From NCBI GenBank assembly GCA_009663005.1, contig CM018907.1, forward strand, positions 7,699,686 to 7,752,185: a DNA stretch of 52,500 nt, written 5' to 3'. The position numbers were made by a program, and so were the translations under genes. This DNA is from Actinidia chinensis (Eukaryota; Streptophyta; Magnoliopsida; Ericales; Actinidiaceae). Shown here one piece after another: positions 33,780-44,892 of the stretch. The notes below the pieces were generated by a model, which searched no databases, was not told where the DNA came from, and was given only the letters and a program-made list of their open reading frames with translations. Position 1 is the stretch's first letter; the number at the start of each line of letters is the position of its first letter.

Positions 33780-36208
33780 CGGAGCACGGTGCATACGAGG
33801 AATATAATTAGACCCGACATGTTAGACAATTCACCACACAATGCATTTAAACTGAAACTTCTGACACGTTTTATTTATTAATGGGAAAAAAGTTGACATA
33901 AGTACTGAAAGTTGGCAGTCCCAACCGGGCATGCCAGAGTTTAAAGACGTTAAAGAAAAAGACATAGACTCTTTAAAAACTAGGCCAAACAGATGCCGAA
34001 GAACTTATAGATGGCAAGGAATCAGGTGGGGATCACCAAAGTAGTACAGTCCATTCCACTCATTACCCCTGCCAAAAATCTCTCGAATTTGGTCCTGCAA
34101 AGAACACAGTATGGGATGAGAAAATAACATCACATTGTAGTAACGAGCAAGACGACTAGCCGATAGAAGATTATAAGCAAAATCAGGGACCTAAAGAACA
34201 GAAGACAATGTGGTGGGAAGAAAAGAACAGGCATATTTCGCCTTACTACGGCGGGACAGCAGGACATCAGCAATATGAACAAACCTGATCAATAGAAGAC
34301 AATGCGAAGTAAAGAGAGATAACTCACTAGTATATGGTCATTGCCTGAATCAAGGACCCAAGATGGGTTTCTCGATCTAACATGAAGGGCAGTAGGTTAT
34401 ACCTGAGGCAAGGGTAGCAGTAGAAGGGCTAGAATTATTCAAGGAGACTGCTGCATAGAGAACCTAACTGGATTTGAAATTGCAACTAAGTTGCTCCATT
34501 TGGTTCTGAAACGAGTCGGAAGCTGATGAAGATCAGGAGCAGCAGGAGCACAGGGGACTCATAAGAATGTCTCAGAAATATAGCAGTAGAGAAGAAACCT
34601 TACTCTTTCCTTATTCTGCTTGAAAAGTCTCACTAGCTCGGATGAATTGAGCACCTTCACGACCATGAGTTACCCCTCCACAAAACACGAACAGGAGGCC
34701 CGTCCACATAGAAGAGTGGCCACCAGAGAAAGAGAACCAGAAGCAGGGGCAAGAGCCATCTGATCAGGAATGGTGACTCTGTAACAGTGGAGGAGGTACT
34801 GTAAAAGGCCGATGGCGGCGCTCATCAACGTAAGCATAGCAAAGGAAGGCCCTCAAAGATGGACGGCATGGAGTGGTGTTTACAATCTGAGTGCGAAGAG
34901 CCTCAATTCTGGTTCCAACACGCCATAAGAAACTGATAGGTAATGCTTACGGTCAAGAACGGCAAGCCTGCGATCCCCCCTTCAGTGGTGAACTCTCTGA
35001 GGTCTCATACTGGGCAAGTTTTACATCCCATTGAGACTATAAATAAGCGGAAATAATCTGCCCCATAAAAGGCTCAAGGAAGCCTGATAAAGCACTGGTG
35101 AATCTCCGTAAAACTCAAAGATGCAAGCCTCATTGCGCGCATGCGCATACATCTTGGTCAAGAGGACCATAAAAGAGGGACAATGTCAATGATACTACAT
35201 ACATGGTAAATCCCCCGCGGCTCCATGGAGTTGAACAGCCATTTCCCAATATAGTGCCTTGTCCATCTCCCCATTGGCACAAACTTAGATCAATAAGCAT
35301 TATGTTTGGTGATAGGGCCTAAAGCCAACCAGATTTGCCCCTTGCCTCCAAGAAAGAGACGAACAGAGCGAGACCACGCACAATTCTTCCCTTCAATAGT
35401 TTTCACAAGTGATACGGACACCGGGTGTGGTGTTGGGGATTGGAAAAATCGGGACGGAGGTGGTGGTGGAGTGAACACGACGTTTTTCACTTGTCGACGT
35501 CGGTAACCATACATTATGTAGGTAAGAAATAACCAAACAAAAACTCCACGAAGTAAGGGCTAAATGGCCTAAAAAAATATGCACAATCAAAGCCTCCACG
35601 ACACGCCTGAAAAGTCGGATAAGGAAAAAGGGGTACCTGGAGAAAGCGCGGTACCCAAATACAAAAAATAGAACTATGGTTCTAATGTCCATCAGGATGC
35701 GAATAAAAGAGCTCGGAAAGGGCATGCACACAAAGAGAGCGTCCGCAAGGGACTCTGCAAGCCTTAAAAAAAAAAAAAAAAAAACAAAAAAAAAGGCTTG
35801 TGAAAAAGAGCCGATGGGCGGGAGAGCCTCGCGAAGGTGCGAGAGTTGTGCTGGCCCTCTAAGGCTTGCAATTGCTAGGCTATATCCTTGCAATGGCTTG
35901 GATTTTCTGGGTGTTTGGAGGTGGCTCTGATACCAAGGTTGAAAAAGAAGAAGAGAATATATTTTCAATGTTATATTTCACAATTACATAAGGCTATTTT
36001 AATAGGCAAATCCTAGAAGATGATGAAGCTAAGCAATGACCTTATCATCATCACAAAGTCTACAAAAGGGGCCTAGCAAGTCACGCAATGTGACTCTCAA
36101 ATCTTCAACATGTTAGGCTACCTAACATTGTAGTTACTAAAACAATCTCTCCATTTGGGGCTTGGACTTAGTCAAGTATAATAGTACAAATCTTTTTTTA
36201 TTCCAACA
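33780..36208 (-). mobile_element. Nested copia-type retroelement fragment
   Basis: On the minus strand a 269-bp LTR (36208-35940) starts TGTTGGAATAAAA and ends CTTTTTCA. Four bases later comes TGGTATCAGAGCC (35935-35923), the initiator-Met tRNA primer-binding site typical of Ty1/copia elements. About 2.1 kb of GC-richer internal sequence follows, but no gag or pol motif survives and no second LTR is found at the low-coordinate end, so the 3' part is deleted. The longest frame in the window (191 codons, 35393-35968 minus) runs across the LTR/PBS junction and has no domain. Confidence 0.8.
35940..36208 (-). repeat. 5' LTR of the nested copia-type element
   Basis: 269 bp with TG...CA ends, followed by the tRNA-Met primer-binding site. 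An AATAT/ATTC-rich 3' part and GCCTTATGTAATTG fit an R/U5 region. Confidence 0.75.
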
Positions 36209-37662
36209 AAAACTGATATGTTTTAATATTTAAAAATATGATTTGTTTTGTTATACCATGAATTATGACAAAAAAAAAAAAAAAAAAATGTTGTGAAAAA
36301 TATGTTTATACAGTGACACTAATTCATAGATGCCCCATGCGCGAGGGGAGAATATAGCGTGGTTGATGTAATTAATGAGATCATACCATATGAAATTGTG
36401 GGATGATTCATAACCAAACGGTTAGGGTCGCTTCTATGTTTCTGGTGTTCGTTAGCAGTTACGGTGTGTCGCAAATTGTCATTAATAAATGAATTTAAAA
36501 CTTGATGTATAGTTGGCGTACTTGAGCCATGAGTCCCGTGAAGAGATTGATTTTATATTGTATCTTGACCGATAGTTAAGGGTTGGCTTAGTTGAGCCAT
36601 GAATTGACAAAAAATAGTTTCATTTCATGTTTTTAAATGAACCTGATTTTCATATATTTTCATGGGTGCATGTATGTTTTATATAACCTAACTCATACTA
36701 GCCTAGTGTTTAAGACGTTGTCGGACGTAACTCATTTCAGGTGATGAAAATGAGGGGGAACGCCATTGAGGATAGGTGATCTTAGCGTGCTGAGTTTTTG
36801 ATAATCCTATACCCTATGATAGTATAGGGACTTTTATGGTTTGAGCTGTATATAGTTTGAAACTTGTATAGTTAAATTGATACAGTAGTTGTTGACGGTT
36901 GTGCTAGTTTGTGGCCAAAACCGTGTTGGTTTTTGTGTATCGAAACCATGACGATAGTTATATATATTTGCATTCAGTTTGAGTTAGTGACACGTCAGCT
37001 CTGTTTTTATTTGGATACTCTTGCATGTATTTCATTAAGCATGTATATTGATGCATGTTATAAATCCTAACTAGTTAGTTTAAAAGCCTTAGTGGATGAG
37101 ATTTCACTGGCCGGTCCACGGTGGCATACTGTATTATGGTGGGACCCAATGTATAACGGGTCCGGGTTCATGACAAATATTGTTATAAATATTTAGTGAA
37201 GATGGCTATCAAGGACACATGCCATAGTGTTCACAAATTGGTCAAAATACATTACACAACAGCAAGGTTGAGCCCAAATTTTGAAGAATTGGGATTCTTA
37301 ACATCATCTAACCATTCCAAATTGCAATTCTGGTCTGTGTCCAGATATCATGACAAAAACCGAGTAAGACGGAAGAGTGAGCATATCTGATCTCTCTCTT
37401 CTACTATTAGCTTTTATATTATATCAAAGGTATAGTCCCTGTTTAGTTCCCAATCACAATTCATTTTCAGTTATTCAACCAATATTTCAGTCAAACCATA
37501 AGTTTTTTGCCTCTAACTATCAAGGCACCACCAATAAGTAATAGTTACTTTCACACCAGTGAAATGTACACCATACTGATTACAGAGACTAATAGAAAGA
37601 AACCTGAAGATCCCTCTGCTGCGCAAAGAAGTTTCATCTCAACCAACCTATATTGCTGAAGT

Positions 37663-39248
37663 CTGGGAAAAAGAAAAAAATCACCAGGAACTACATCAGG
37701 CTGCAAATGCTTTGAATTCACAAAATAACAAGCATAACTATTAACATCCATGTTATTACTCTTGTATAGCATTGCAGCCATGCCAAGAGAGCCTTGTACA
37801 ATTCTTTGGGATTGGCTCCAAGATTATTTTACACTATTGTGCCTTATCTATGGCCAAAAGTTCTTTGAACTAACCTAATGAATAAGAAAAACATAAGCAG
37901 CACACAAACATTATCACCTAATCAGAGTGTCTAACTAAGTTCATGTTATTACTAAACAAACTTGCTCCGAATTTCCCTATACTAGCATGGACCCAACGTA
38001 CACTGTTGTTCCTTTGGGAATAAAAAAAGGCTAAAGAACTTGAGCCGGACACTCTTTGAAATCTGAGAACTGAACTGCAATACCACACATGGAAGATAAA
38101 GAAACCCATTTTTGGTGATACTAATAAGTAAAGAAAAGGAAACCCTTTTTTCATGATTCGGTATTTTAGAATATTATTCATGGCATTGAAAAAAACATGG
38201 AAAGAAAATATAGCATATATAGTTTAACTGGGTTCAAAGATAATAAAGTTTTCAAACAGAAAAGCTATAAACCAAGAAAAATTATTGAAATTTGAAAATC
38301 CCCTATCCACAGCTTTTCCAAACAGGTCCTGTGTAGTGTGAACTCCCTAACAAGAATTAGCAAAAGATATTACTAAAAGATGTAGCAAAACTAATTATCT
38401 ACCAAAAAATTAGAAAGGGTTTGTCAAACAAAGCAAATACCCAATGGTAATGGGTAAGATCAGCAAATAAAGCAATTAGCTTCATCTTTAAGGGTATTTG
38501 CTGATTGCTATACGGTATCCACGATGGGTAACATCTCGATAAGTGTTACTAGAAAACACAAATATTTGCGATGGGTAATATCTCGATAAGTGTTACTAGA
38601 AAATGCAAGAACCCTATTGATTTAGGTTCGGAATGCATGTCACAAAACTTCATGCACTTTATTCCAATAAAATGAACTTAAGCTATCCAAAATGATTCAA
38701 TTTTTCCCCCTTTTTCCTTAACTTTTTCGTTTAGAGGAACTGGGGAAAATATCAAATATAATGAAATAAAATCATAAGAGAGGGGAGCTTTAGTAAGACA
38801 AAATATAATAAAAGATTCCCCAATTTCCAATTCTAATAAAAGATCTCATAAAAGTATATATTTGCATGATTAATTAGAAGAAGAATAGACTTACGTCAGT
38901 CAAATGTCTAATAGTTAACCAAAAAAAATTATAATTTAATGACTGGATGGTGATCCGCAAACATGAACAATGTACATTTAAAATAGTCCAGATTTTTCCA
39001 CTTCAGAGTAACTTAAAAGGGTTTTCCCGTGTAAGAGACTAAGTTTCGTATCTAGTCCACGCATCTAAAAGCACAGATTTATGCCCTAGTTGCAATAAGA
39101 TCAGGCGTCTTAAAAGAAATCAACTGCAATGAGATCAGAACTAACACAATCAGAAAAATAAATATGTTTACGATTAGATACTAAAAATCTCCGAAAAAAT
39201 CCATATTGATGTCGCATGTATTGAAATGAGAAAGAGAGAGAGAGAGAC
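37663..39248 (-). other. Intron 1 of the PFD3 pseudogene
   Basis: No nested gene seen. The phrase GATGGGTAA(C/T)ATCTCGATAAGTGTTACTAGAAAA is repeated about 45 bases apart near 38521-38600. Confidence 0.55.
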
Positions 39249-39426
39249 CTTTCTTGGAGAAGACGAGGGCAGATTTGACATCGAGACCTAATTGAGTGAG
39301 ATAGATCGCACATCTCCCACGAAAGCAGCAGCTGGTATACCCCTTCTCTCTCTAACCTCAGATGATGAAGATGACGCCGATGCCATTTTAGAGAGAGAGC
39401 GAGAGAACTGCTGCAAGTCACGTTTG

Positions 39427-39520
39427 TTTTGGTGATTAAATTTAACGGATTAGAAATTCAGTCCGATTTAAAATTTTAGAGATTAAATTTAGCGAATTAA
39501 AAAATTCAGTCGAATTTAAG
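39427..39520 (+). repeat. Short two-copy tandem repeat
   Basis: GATTAAATTTARCGRATTAR followed by AAATTCAGTC and GATTTA/AATTTA occurs twice about 48 bases apart just upstream of the PFD3 pseudogene start. Confidence 0.65.
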
Positions 39521-39723
39521 ATTAGATAACCAATCTAGTCGCTTTAAATCGGATTAGTGAAATCTTAATATGCACTTATTTGTTTTACAATGAATATTGG
39601 GGTTAGATTAAATACTTTGTTTTATGTTTTTCATAATTACCCCATATCATAATTTTAAAATAATACTCTTTTAAAAAAAGTTTCTAATTTAAAATGATTA
39701 GATACCAATTTGTCATATTATTT

Positions 39724-39755
<32 letters not shown>

Positions 39756-41109
39756 ACTATAAAAAGAAAATTTATTTTAAATATAAAAAAATAAATTTAT
39801 TTTAATTAAAATTATAGTTTTATTAAGTGATATATATAAGCTAAACTCGTTTTGTTAAATATTATGTTCACGCAAGTATAATTATGTGATATGTACGTAA
39901 GATTGTGATACTAAATGGCTTTATATATATATGTTATATTTATGTTTTGATTTTATATATCATGTGAGTTCTTATGATATTTTTTTTTTTACTTTTCTCT
40001 TCAAAAAAAAAAAAATAGTAAAAACAAAAAAAATAATTCAAAATAAGATTATTTATTTCGAAATAAGATAATAAAAGTATTTTTTACTATCTATTTTTTT
40101 AAAAAAATTTATTTATTTTTACTTGTTTGAACCTTCTATTTAAAATAATTTTTTTAAATAAGACTTATTTTTATTTTTTTAACTTTAAAAATTAAATGAG
40201 AGAATAAAATTTTATATATTGAAGTGATAAGATTTGAACAAATACATGACTTTATATATACATGATCATTGTTGAAAAAATCTGTATTTAAGAATAAAAT
40301 CATTTGGATAAATCGTAGCGTCGTATTTAATAATTTTGAATATTTTATGGGTATTTTAGTAACTTTAAGCCTAATTCATACCCCTGAATTTATAATAATA
40401 GGGGTTGGTATCACGCTATGGATTATAAATCTATCGGATTACATATCCAACTTCAAATAGAGTTAATAAATATCATATTAGTAACCCTACAAGATTTGTA
40501 ATTTAATCATACATTTACAGTAGTCATATGAAAAAAAAGGGTAATTACAGAAACACCCCGTCAACTATAAAAACGAACAAAGTAACCCTCTCAACCGTCA
40601 AACCGTTCGCTATTTGACCAATAGCAGTCAAAATGGGGCAAAATAATTTTTAAAATGCCAGAAATTATCTTCCTTCCGTTTCCCCTTCTTCCACCACATT
40701 CTCTCTCTCTCTCTCTCTCTCCCCTTGCGGCCCCTTGTTGTTGTTGGCAACTAGTTAGACGTTACGGATTTAGACAGCCATTATCATTTTCATCTTGTGG
40801 TAAATTGCAATTCTGAAAACAATTACTGTTAATAATAATTCAGTGATGGCTGAATTTAAAAATAAAAAATAAATTATAAACTAAGCAGAAACTGTATTGA
40901 AAACAATAAACATAAAATTAACAGAAGTAAATCAAGGTCAGCGTTCAACACTATCTCCTTAAGACAAAATTCATTCCGTCACTGGTGCTTATGGCTGATT
41001 GGCGTTTGTCTCCCAGGATACAATGCTCACGTTCACAGAAATTAGAACAATTTCTGTGTGCTCGGTGAACCAAAAAACAGTGTTGCTATCTCACAAATAA
41101 TTCTAATAC
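39521..41109. other. AT-rich intergenic, no gene seen
   Basis: No gene. A phrase starting GGGTAATTACAGAAACACCCC at about 40540 looks like a TE terminus without a partner. A (CT)n tract lies at about 40701-40720. Confidence 0.45.
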
Positions 41110-41470
41110 AGAATGTCAGAAATTTTTCAATAGCTACTACTCATTTTCAAAAGTAACAATCATTTTCATAGAGAAAATTGAATAAGGTATTGTTTAGCAC
41201 TGAGAATTTGGACCAAACTACTGTTTTCACTCATAAATATTCCATAGATATTTTTCGTTGTAAAGGTTTTGAGAAACTACTCGTTATTTGCACTGAGAAA
41301 TTTGACTAAGTTATTGTTTTCACATAGAATTTTTTCCATAGCTACTACTCATTTCCAAAAATAACAATCTTTTTCACTTATAAATTTGAATAACCCATTG
41401 TTTTGTACCGAAAAAATTGATTGATCCTCTAATTTGCACTAAGAAAATTTTCAATAACTACTACTTACCC
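41110..41470 (+). repeat. Decayed tandem repeat, about 205-bp period
   Basis: CATAGCTACTACTCATTTCC and CAATAGCTACTACTCATTTTC, each followed by AAAARTAACAATC, lie about 205 bases apart. A third partial copy, CAATAACTACTACTTA, is at about 41448. Phrases such as GCACTGAGAAAATTTG recur between them. The array is old and diverged. Confidence 0.65.
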
Positions 41471-44259
41471 CAACAACCAATTTTAGTAAAAAAAAAAAAA
41501 ATTATCGTTTGATCATAAAATTATACATTTCGTTCTTCTTGAGGAGAGGAATCTCAAAATGCAAAAAATTGATTCAAATTTAGAAAAAAAATCCTAAAAA
41601 CAAAAAAAATAGGTAATTTATGAAATTTTAAAAATATTCACTAAAAATAAAAAAATAGCTAATTTATCAAGTGAAAATATTTTCTTTCATCATTCGCGAC
41701 CCTTTTTCCAAAGTAGATGAAAAAAATTCATTAAAAATAAAAAAAATCTAAAACTAAAATAGCTAAGAAGTCTTTAAATACAAACTAGATAATAAACACG
41801 TCACTCTATCCATTGCAGGGTCCACTGGCTTCTAATTGCAAAAAGCAAAAAAGCCACTTCCTATGCATCTCGGCTAAACACTTTTGTTCATCACATCCAA
41901 GCTCTCACAGTGGAGACACGAATTGAAGCTTCACTGAACAATTCTTTCTTTGAACGAGTGCGCAACTCTCGAATTAGGGTAAAATTGTCAAACTAACCAA
42001 GGAAAGGACTCGGCTGTGTAACTTTGTTATGCTAAAGACTCCGCTGGTAATAAGTTCTACAAAGAAGACCGGCCTATAATTACGGACCCCTTCTTCATAG
42101 GCTCAGGCCGAAACTCGGTCCAAGAGCCTTGAGGGTTGTAACTAGATGTGGGTGTAGCTGACCTCACTGTGGTCCAAGACCTAACTAGTTGGGTTAATCT
42201 CTTAAAGTATCCACATCAGACTTTTGGCTAATTTAGATCATCAATGAGGATTGGGGCGGGCTTGACGTGTAAAATGTTGGGCAAATTGGCAAAGTTCTAA
42301 TGTAACTAATGTAAGAATAATGTCAAATTATATTTTTAGGTTCGTCTTCATTTTAGTCTTTAGCTTTTCTATCAATTTTTTCCCTTGATGAATCTCCACA
42401 AATTTATAATTCAAATTTCATTTATTGACTAAAAATTGCGTTTATTTCACAAATAGGTTTACGATTTTTATTTATAAAAATATTGTATTTTATGAAATTG
42501 TCTCGAGATATTCAATTTTATAACTCGTTTCTAGTTCAATTTAATTTCGTGTGGTGTTTACTTGGGATAAGTAAGGATTAAATCACACGCTTGTATTTAC
42601 TGATGCTAAATACTAAAATTAGTGTGATGACAAGAACGAGTTGAATTGATCAATTAAGTAGCGTGTTTATACATAAACTTATTTTGAAAAATTATCAAAC
42701 GCTAAAATGTGTACAAGCGGCTCATAAATTTGAAACTGAATCAAAAGAATCTTTAATTAAATACGAGTGAAGATCGGTTAGTAATCTTTATAATGTTGTC
42801 TCCGTATATTTTTAGCTTATTAGGCTAAGTTGGAGCATAGTTTAAAAAGTTGCAAACTTTAAGACGCATTGAAGCTTCCTTTATTTTTTTCTTAATCCGA
42901 TCTTAATTGAGTTTTTAGTAAATTGAATGCGTCAAGGGATTTAATTTTATTTTCTAACTATGCCAACTTTACACCATCATCAATCCAATCGAATCTGTTT
43001 TATCTTATTATTTTTTAATGAAAAATAAAAGCAAAAACAAACAATATATTAGGTACATACATTTGTTTTTTAAGAAAACGTGTTTGACGAGTTGCTTGGG
43101 GGACAAGAAAAAAAAGGTTGTTGAGAGAAAAGGGACCATGGGAGTTGATAAAAGTTATGAAGATTGAATAAAAAAATATTACTATTTTTTTTTGTGCCCC
43201 AAAAATGAATAAAAAATTATTTACAAAACATGTGAAAATGTTTTTAAATTTAACGGTCAAGTAATTCTATACAAATGAACTAAACACTCTTAAAAAAAAT
43301 TTTTACAAACAGAAATTATCCTTATCCAATTGTTCCAGGTTTGAACACTGCCTCAACTCACACACTTGCGAGTAAAAAAAGTTTGCATAGCATGTTTTTT
43401 AAAAAAAGTTTTGTAAAGTATTGTCACTTTGACAACAAAGCATAGTACTAACGTCTCATTTGACCTATATTTTTCTAATTGCATTTTGGCTAAAAAATAA
43501 TTAATTGTTTGACCATTTCACATGAGTTTTCATATTTTTTCAGATTACGTTTGATCTAATTTTTTTTAGGCTCTATTTGGCAGCAATTTTTTTTAATTTT
43601 TTTTATAGTTTTTTTTTTAAAATAAGTAAAAAGGCCAATTATAGTTGACTTTTTTATTTTTTTGTTTTACCTTTTTATTTAGTTTTAGTTAAAATAAAGT
43701 CAAAAAAAGTAAAAAAATTAAAAAATCTTGACCTTTGGAGTAGTAATCTTAAAAAAAACTTGGCTTTTAAACAGAGCCTTAGTAAACCCAATTAAATGAT
43801 GTTTTAGTGATTCCAAATAAAAAATATATAATTTTTATATTATATTTTATATTTTAGCCAAAATTAAAACTATAATACTAATAACACCAATATTTGTATT
43901 TACAAGTGTACATATCTTTTTACAATGAACCTATGGCCCCACAAATAATAGATAGGATTTACACAATACACGTAATAGAGTTTAATAATATTTTTTCAAA
44001 AAGTAAAAGGCCAAATATATTTTTATTTTCACTTTTTGAATTTTTCAAAACAAAGAAAACTAAATATAGGAGCACGACAGACAGCCAAGCCGTAAAATCC
44101 AGAAAAGGAAACCGAAGGGTAAAAGGGCAGAAAATCAGGATTGTTAAGGAAAGAGTAATTAATTGTCCACCATCTCGACATATGAAAACAAAAAACAAAT
44201 ATTATATTGTCGGTCAGTGCGCCGTGTAGTAATAACATTAATATACTTTATGGCATCCT
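41471..44259. other. Intergenic, no gene seen
   Basis: No gene recognised. About 42000-42170 is GC-richer with GACTCGGCTG / GACTCCGCTG phrases, possibly a retroelement remnant. The rest is AT-rich. The last few hundred bases form the upstream region of MIR403. Confidence 0.45.
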
Positions 44260-44325
44260 CCAATTTCTCTCCATCTTTCCTAATTTCACAAAACATTATC
44301 TCTCTCTTCTCTCCGATTCTCAGTC

Positions 44326-44333
44326 TATATAAA
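44326..44333 (+). promoter_or_regulatory. TATA box of the MIR403 transcription unit
   Basis: TATATAAA lies 75 bases upstream of the hairpin. With the usual spacing the transcript would start near 44358-44366. CT-rich sequence (TCTCTCTCTTCTCTCC) lies just upstream and another CT run (44385-44400) lies in the presumed leader. Confidence 0.7.
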
Positions 44334-44399
44334 GCAACCCTTGAACCTATCAGGAGCATATCAAATCGTTCAAGTACTCGGCTTCTCTCTCTCTCTCTA

Positions 44400-44532
44400 T
44401 CGCGGAGGCATATCTCTAGTTTGTGCGTGAATCTAACCCCGTTATCGGGACCGTCCACTGCCTGTTTGGGTTCGAATCCCTAGGCGAAATGGCGTTAGAT
44501 TCACGCACAAACTCGCGATCTGCCTTCGCCGC
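44400..44532 (+). ncRNA. MIR403: MIR403 precursor hairpin
   Basis: A Pol II microRNA precursor. The 3' arm contains a 21-nt stretch (44495-44515) identical, as I recall it, to canonical eudicot miR403-3p, which guides cleavage of ARGONAUTE2 mRNA. The 5' arm (44418-44437) is the perfect 20-bp reverse complement of 44494-44513. Pairing continues outward, with mismatches, through GGCATATCTCT/CGCGATCTGCC to about 44401 and 44532, so the foldback is about 130 nt with the miRNA duplex near the top of a long basal stem, as DCL1 substrates require. The terminal region between the arms folds into two small stem-loops. No long ORF overlaps usefully; the overlapping frames are shadows. Confidence 0.95.
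44495..44515 (+). ncRNA. miR403: Mature miR403-3p
   Basis: 21 nt starting with T (U in RNA), which suits AGO1 loading, and beginning TTAGATTCACGC. The predicted star strand with 2-nt 3' overhangs is 44418-44438. No base differs from the family sequence I remember. Confidence 0.93.
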
Positions 44533-44860
44533 AACACCCCAATATCATTAACGTTTCTTTTCTGAGTACCTTTTAGCCACTTTATTTTTTGCCCTAGAAA
44601 AGTACTGCTACTACTATTGTTTTTGTGAGGTGAGGTTTAGATCGGGTGGATTTGGGACAGGGACGTGTTGGGTTGTTGGGTTTATAGGCGATCGACGAAT
44701 ATGAGCCGTTGAATGGCTTTGGTTCATAGATCCAGAGAGCAGATCCACCTGATAGTTGATGGTATACCCAATCACAAACTGTATACACAAATGCATACAT
44801 GTATATGCACATATATAAATACATATACATATAAATACATATACATACACACCCACCCAC

Positions 44861-44892
<32 letters not shown>

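Larger units (their letters stand above)
32543..37175 (+). mobile_element. LTR insertion with 5-bp TSD (AATAT) in PFD3 intron 2
   Basis: The insertion begins TGTAATGCCCCGACCC and ends GGGTTCATGACA. AATAT lies directly before it (32538-32542) and directly after it (37176-37180). The TG...CA ends and the 5-bp duplication mark LTR retroelement integration. After removing the nested copia-type block (about 33780-36208) the remainder is about 2.2 kb and non-coding, so it is best read as a solo LTR. Its right 650 bp matches the truncated copy ending at 7673. It swells an intron of the PFD3 pseudogene to about 5.4 kb. Confidence 0.85.
30120..39386 (-). pseudogene. PFD3: Prefoldin subunit 3 (PFD3) pseudogene
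   Basis: An intact PFD3 is an alpha-type subunit of the hexameric prefoldin chaperone, which hands nascent tubulin and actin to the CCT chaperonin. Six exons are recognisable: 39249-39386, 37604-37662, 32088-32159, 31047-31166, 30835-30937 and 30236 down to about 30120. Diagnostic stretches include [92 protein letters not shown] and RVYNWDVHQ, together nearly the full length of the roughly 195-residue family. All exon borders have AG/GT. The frame is broken by two 1-base losses in exon 1 (about 39304-39308 and 39255-39262; first stop TAG 39288-39290), 1-base gains in exon 2 (about 37625) and exon 5 (about 30854), a TAA at 31110-31112 where the family has Glu, and a TGA at 30186-30188. The retained splice sites show a DNA-level duplicate or dying native gene, not a retrocopy. 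Confidence 0.93.

Noticed and set aside
35393..35968. Longest open frame in the window, 191 codons on the minus strand
   Set aside because: It runs from the copia-type LTR across the primer-binding site into the internal region, includes a poly-Phe run from a homopolymer, and shows no protein domain.
37551..37781. 76-codon minus-strand frame as an independent gene
   Set aside because: It is exon 2 of the PFD3 pseudogene plus flanking intron sequence read through a 1-base insertion.
44437..44494. tRNA gene suggested by the T-arm-like GGGTTCGAATCCC
   Set aside because: There is no A box, acceptor stem or anticodon arm; the motif is the terminal loop of the MIR403 hairpin.
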